Shown: piece by piece, positions 56,730-58,919 of the stretch
How positions within the stretch are numbered: the stretch's first letter is position 1
How the letters are laid out: every line of letters begins with the position of its first letter
Source: Chloroflexota bacterium
Lineage (GTDB): Bacteria; Chloroflexota; UBA6077; CF-72
Length of the DNA: 58,919 nt
Direction: 5' to 3'
NCBI GenBank assembly: GCA_019239775.1
Contig: JAFAZN010000023.1
Coordinates: 1-58,919 of the forward strand
The notes under the pieces: generated by a model
Database searches by the model: none
The model's input: only the letters and a program-made list of their open reading frames with translations
What the model was told of the DNA's origin: nothing
Program-made: the position numbers and the translations under genes

Positions 56730-57461
56730 TTAGAGAACCTCTCCTGGCCGGGAAGGATAGCCGCGTTTGCGAGCGGTGGTGAGCGCAACGGATCCGAACA
56801 TCATGAGGTCGACATGGACGTCGACGAGACCGAGGGCGCGGAGACGCTTCTCGAGTTGGGCGGGCCGCACGAAGCGCAGGGTGGATTCGGGCAGGTAGGT
56901 GTACGCCGTGGCGTCCCCGGCGACGAGTTTTCCCAGGACGGGCACGAGCATACGGAAATAGAGGTGAAACAGGGCCGAAATGGGCCAGGTGGGCGGCCCG
57001 GGCGTGGTCTCGAGAATGGCCAGGACGCCACCCGGGCGGAGCACACGCACCTGCTCCGCCAGCCCGCGCTCGAGATCGGCAAGATTGCGCACCAGGAACC
57101 CGCTCACCACGCCGTCGAACTGACCATCCGCGAAAGGCAGTGACAAGGCGTCCGCGGCCGCGCGTCGCAACCCATGCGCGGCTAGCCGCAGCATCGGTAC
57201 CGTGAAGTCCACGCCGATGACGGTCGGCCCGCTCAGTTGCTCCTCGACCGCTTCAGCCAGGCGGCCGGTGCCGGTGCCCACGTCGAGGACACGCGCTGAA
57301 GGAGGCAAGCCGTCGAGTGCGCCAGCGACGCGGCGCCGCCAACGCGCGTCCTGTCCGAGCGTGATAAGTGAGTTCATCAAGTCGTAGCGGCGCGCGATGC
57401 GACCGAACATGGCTGCGACGTAACGCGATTTGTCGGAGGCTGATGGCAGCACCGAACTCAC
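56730..57461 (-). CDS. Demethylmenaquinone/ubiquinone-type C-methyltransferase
   Basis: About 243 residues, class I SAM methyltransferase of the UbiE/MenG family: AMFGRIARRYDLMNSLITLG, VLDVGTGTGRLAEAV, GVVSGFLVRNLADLERGLAE and RVLRPGGVLAILE. It should carry out the last C-methylation of the quinone used by the Nuo complex encoded next to it. GTG at 57461 chosen; other GTG codons lie near, and a start further up would overlap the nuoA promoter. Confidence 0.88.
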   Translation of the reverse strand: MSSVLPSASDKSRYVAAMFGRIARRYDLMNSLITLGQDARWRRRVAGALDGLPPSARVLDVGTGTGRLAEAVEEQLSGPTVIGVDFTVPMLRLAAHGLRRAAADALSLPFADGQFDGVVSGFLVRNLADLERGLAEQVRVLRPGGVLAILETTPGPPTWPISALFHLYFRMLVPVLGKLVAGDATAYTYLPESTLRFVRPAQLEKRLRALGLVDVHVDLMMFGSVALTTARKRGYPSRPGEVL

Positions 57462-57500
57462 GGCAGTCAGTATGAAGGACGGGGTGAGGGTGGCCTTGGG

Positions 57501-57506
57501 TATACT
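57501..57506 (+). promoter_or_regulatory. Candidate nuo operon -10 box TATACT
   Basis: TATACT ends 8 nt before the nuoA GTG (57515), so transcription would start at about the codon: a likely leaderless mRNA. Confidence 0.5.
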
Positions 57507-57514
57507 GATCGCAA

Positions 57515-57874
57515 GTGCTCGGCACGTTCGGACCAATTGCCCTTTTCCTGGTCGTAGCGGTCATCTTCCCTGTCATTCCGCTGTTTCTGTCGCGTTTTCT
57601 TGCGCCAAGGCGACCGCCGAATCCAGTCAAGCTCGAGCCCTACGAAAGTGGCATGGAGACGATCGGTCCGACGCACGTTCAGTTCCCCATCCGCTATTAC
57701 CTGTACGCGCTGATCTTCGTCATTTTTGACGTTGAAGTTGTGTATCTCTTTCCCTGGGCGCTGGTCTACGACAAACTGCCACTGATCGCCGCGGTGGAAA
57801 TGGCGACCTTCATCATTTTGTTACTGGTCGGTCTGGCGTACGCCTGGCGCAAGCGAGCATTCGAATGGCAATAA
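57515..57874 (+). CDS. nuoA: NADH-quinone oxidoreductase subunit A
   Basis: 119 residues, three helices. [20 protein letters not shown] and [14 protein letters not shown] are the diagnostic segments. First gene of the nuo operon. Overlaps nuoB by 10 bp. Confidence 0.96.
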   Translation: MLGTFGPIALFLVVAVIFPVIPLFLSRFLAPRRPPNPVKLEPYESGMETIGPTHVQFPIRYYLYALIFVIFDVEVVYLFPWALVYDKLPLIAAVEMATFIILLLVGLAYAWRKRAFEWQ

Positions 57875-58506
57875 ACAGCAACAACGGTAGCGCCGTTAAC
57901 GGCAACGCTAGTACAGATCCAACAGCCCTGAACTTTGCAGCCCCACGTCCCGCCGACGAGGTCATCCAACAATCTCTTCGCGTTCCTGACGACCTGCGAG
58001 GGCAGGTCATGGTGGTGCCCTTTCAGGGATTGGTCGACTGGGCGCGTAAGAACTCAATGTGGCCGGTGACGTTTGGCCTCGCCTGCTGCGCAATCGAGTA
58101 CATGGCCATTCAGAACTCGCGCTTCGATCTCTCGCGCTTCGGCATGGAGATCAACCGCGCCTCGCCGCGCCAGGCCGACATCATGATCGTTTCGGGCACG
58201 GTGACGGTCAAGATGGCGCACGCCATCCGGCGCATCTACGACCAGATGGCCGATCCCAAGTACGTGATCTCGATGGGCGTGTGTGCGACCGCCGGGGGTC
58301 CCTACCAGGGCTCGTATTCGACCGTCCCTGGCGTGGACAACTTCCTGCCGGTTGACGTGTACGTGGCAGGTTGCCCGCCACGACCGGACGCCTTGCTGTA
58401 CGCCATCATGCAACTGCAGAAGAAGATCACCGAGCGCGAGATCGATGAGGGTCACGCGCGCTGGCGCGCCTGGGAGCGCAACTACATCCAATCCCGACGT
58501 GCCTGA
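57865..58506 (+). CDS. nuoB: NADH-quinone oxidoreductase subunit B
   Basis: 213 residues. N2 [4Fe-4S] ligands Cys74, Cys75 ([11 protein letters not shown]), Cys140 ([10 protein letters not shown]) and Cys170 ([12 protein letters not shown]). A 35-residue Asn/Ser/Ala-rich N-terminus precedes the conserved part. Overlaps nuoC by 8 bp. Confidence 0.97.
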   Translation: MAINSNNGSAVNGNASTDPTALNFAAPRPADEVIQQSLRVPDDLRGQVMVVPFQGLVDWARKNSMWPVTFGLACCAIEYMAIQNSRFDLSRFGMEINRASPRQADIMIVSGTVTVKMAHAIRRIYDQMADPKYVISMGVCATAGGPYQGSYSTVPGVDNFLPVDVYVAGCPPRPDALLYAIMQLQKKITEREIDEGHARWRAWERNYIQSRRA

Positions 58507-58919
58507 TTACGATCCGCTGACCATCAGCGACGAGGACATGAAGAAGCTGCCCGCGTCGGAGCGGGCGCTCATCTATAAAGCCCGCCGCGCCGCCGCTACC
58601 GGAGGTGCGCCACCGCCTGTTCCTGCGGCGAGCGCTTCTGGGGCTAGCGCCACAGCCGCGGCGTCTTCTGGCGCTCCAACCGCAGGAACGACCGTTTCGG
58701 GAGGCGAGGTTTCAAGTCCAGCAGCTCCTGCGGCAGCAGCTCCTGCGGCCGCAGCTCCTGCGCCTGTCGCGGCGGCACCGGCACCGAAGCCCGCGCCGCC
58801 ACCTGCGCCGAAGGAGCCTGAGAAGCCCTCCGAACCGCCGTTCGTGCAACTGGTGTTGAAGGCCATCCCCGATGCCACGTTCCAGTGGCGCCACGGGTAT
58901 GCCGAGCTGAAGGTCCCAA
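58499..58919 (+). CDS. nuoC: NADH-quinone oxidoreductase subunit C, truncated by window end
   Basis: GTG at 58499 opens a frame that runs 140 codons to the window edge. Residues 1-35 are charged helical ([20 protein letters not shown]), 36-115 are an Ala/Pro/Ser-rich linker, and only the last ~25 residues ([15 protein letters not shown]...YAELKVP) look like the start of NuoC. Long linkers of this sort are not standard. The 3' end is cut by the window, so downstream fusion to nuoD cannot be checked. Confidence 0.82.
   Translation, partial: MPDYDPLTISDEDMKKLPASERALIYKARRAAATGGAPPPVPAASASGASATAAASSGAPTAGTTVSGGEVSSPAAPAAAAPAAAAPAPVAAAPAPKPAPPPAPKEPEKPSEPPFVQLVLKAIPDATFQWRHGYAELKVP
58720..58764 (+). 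repeat. 15-bp tandem repeat (x3) in the nuoC linker
   Basis: AGCAGCTCCTGCGGC at 58720-58734 and 58735-58749 is perfect; a third copy (58750-58764) differs at two bases. It encodes Ala-Ala-Pro-Ala-Ala units in the N-terminal linker. Confidence 0.8.

Overview
The window is a GC-rich bacterial chromosome segment, most consistent with Chloroflexota or a close relative. That placement is inferred from gene content: a Tad/Flp pilus set with no secretin, a cyanobacterial-type GuaB3, many Thr/Pro-rich secreted or anchored proteins, and many GT-C-like membrane proteins. No LPS or outer-membrane gene is visible, so a monoderm envelope is likely. No rRNA, tRNA, CRISPR array, transposase or phage gene was seen.

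Layout. 0.1-2.2 kb (minus): parA-ftsZ. 2.4-3.5 kb (plus): two small membrane proteins. 3.5-6.0 kb (minus): rsmI-tatD-polyprenyl diphosphate synthase, joined by GTGA overlaps. 6.3-9.1 kb: a terminator-bearing leader, then guaB3-guaA. 9.1-11.9 kb (minus): VOC protein, secreted cupredoxin and LVIVD-repeat protein. 11.9-15.5 kb: purD-purB-purC-purS. 15.5-16.9 kb (minus): hisB and a PHP phosphoesterase that appears to start at CTG. 16.9-19.2 kb: two related membrane proteins. 19.1-21.7 kb (minus): a HisRS-family gene and hisG. 21.7-27.4 kb: a Tad/Flp pilus locus (atypical LuxR regulator, two tiny Flp pilins, cpaB, tadA, tadB, tadC). 27.4-34.5 kb: an ICMT-like methyltransferase and four GT-C-like membrane proteins. 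34.5-37.3 kb: DUF192 protein, comF, upp and an OmpR-type regulator.

37.3-55 kb is the most unusual part. The ATP synthase operon runs atpI-B-E-F-H-A-G-D and then stops. Between atpD and atpC lie about 10.7 kb: an eight-gene gas vesicle cluster (three GvpF/L proteins, GvpG, GvpK and three GvpA-family proteins including GvpA), two soluble histidine kinases, and on the minus strand a GT39-like glycosyltransferase and an MFS transporter. atpC follows with its own likely promoter, then mreB. A 222-bp interval inside the gas vesicle cluster consists of degenerate ~17-bp repeats and a perfect 15-bp tandem repeat.

56-58.9 kb: a menG/ubiE-type methyltransferase with a secreted Thr/Pro-rich protein (minus), then nuoA-nuoB-nuoC. 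nuoC runs off the right end and carries a long Ala/Pro-rich N-terminal extension.

Genes are tightly packed, with recurrent 4-bp NTGA stop/start overlaps (ATGA, GTGA, TTGA and probably CTGA). Many promoters look like TANNNT hexamers very close to GTG or ATG starts. Functional themes are respiration (ATP synthase, Nuo, quinone biosynthesis), purine and histidine biosynthesis, pili and envelope glycans, and buoyancy genes placed inside the ATP synthase locus.
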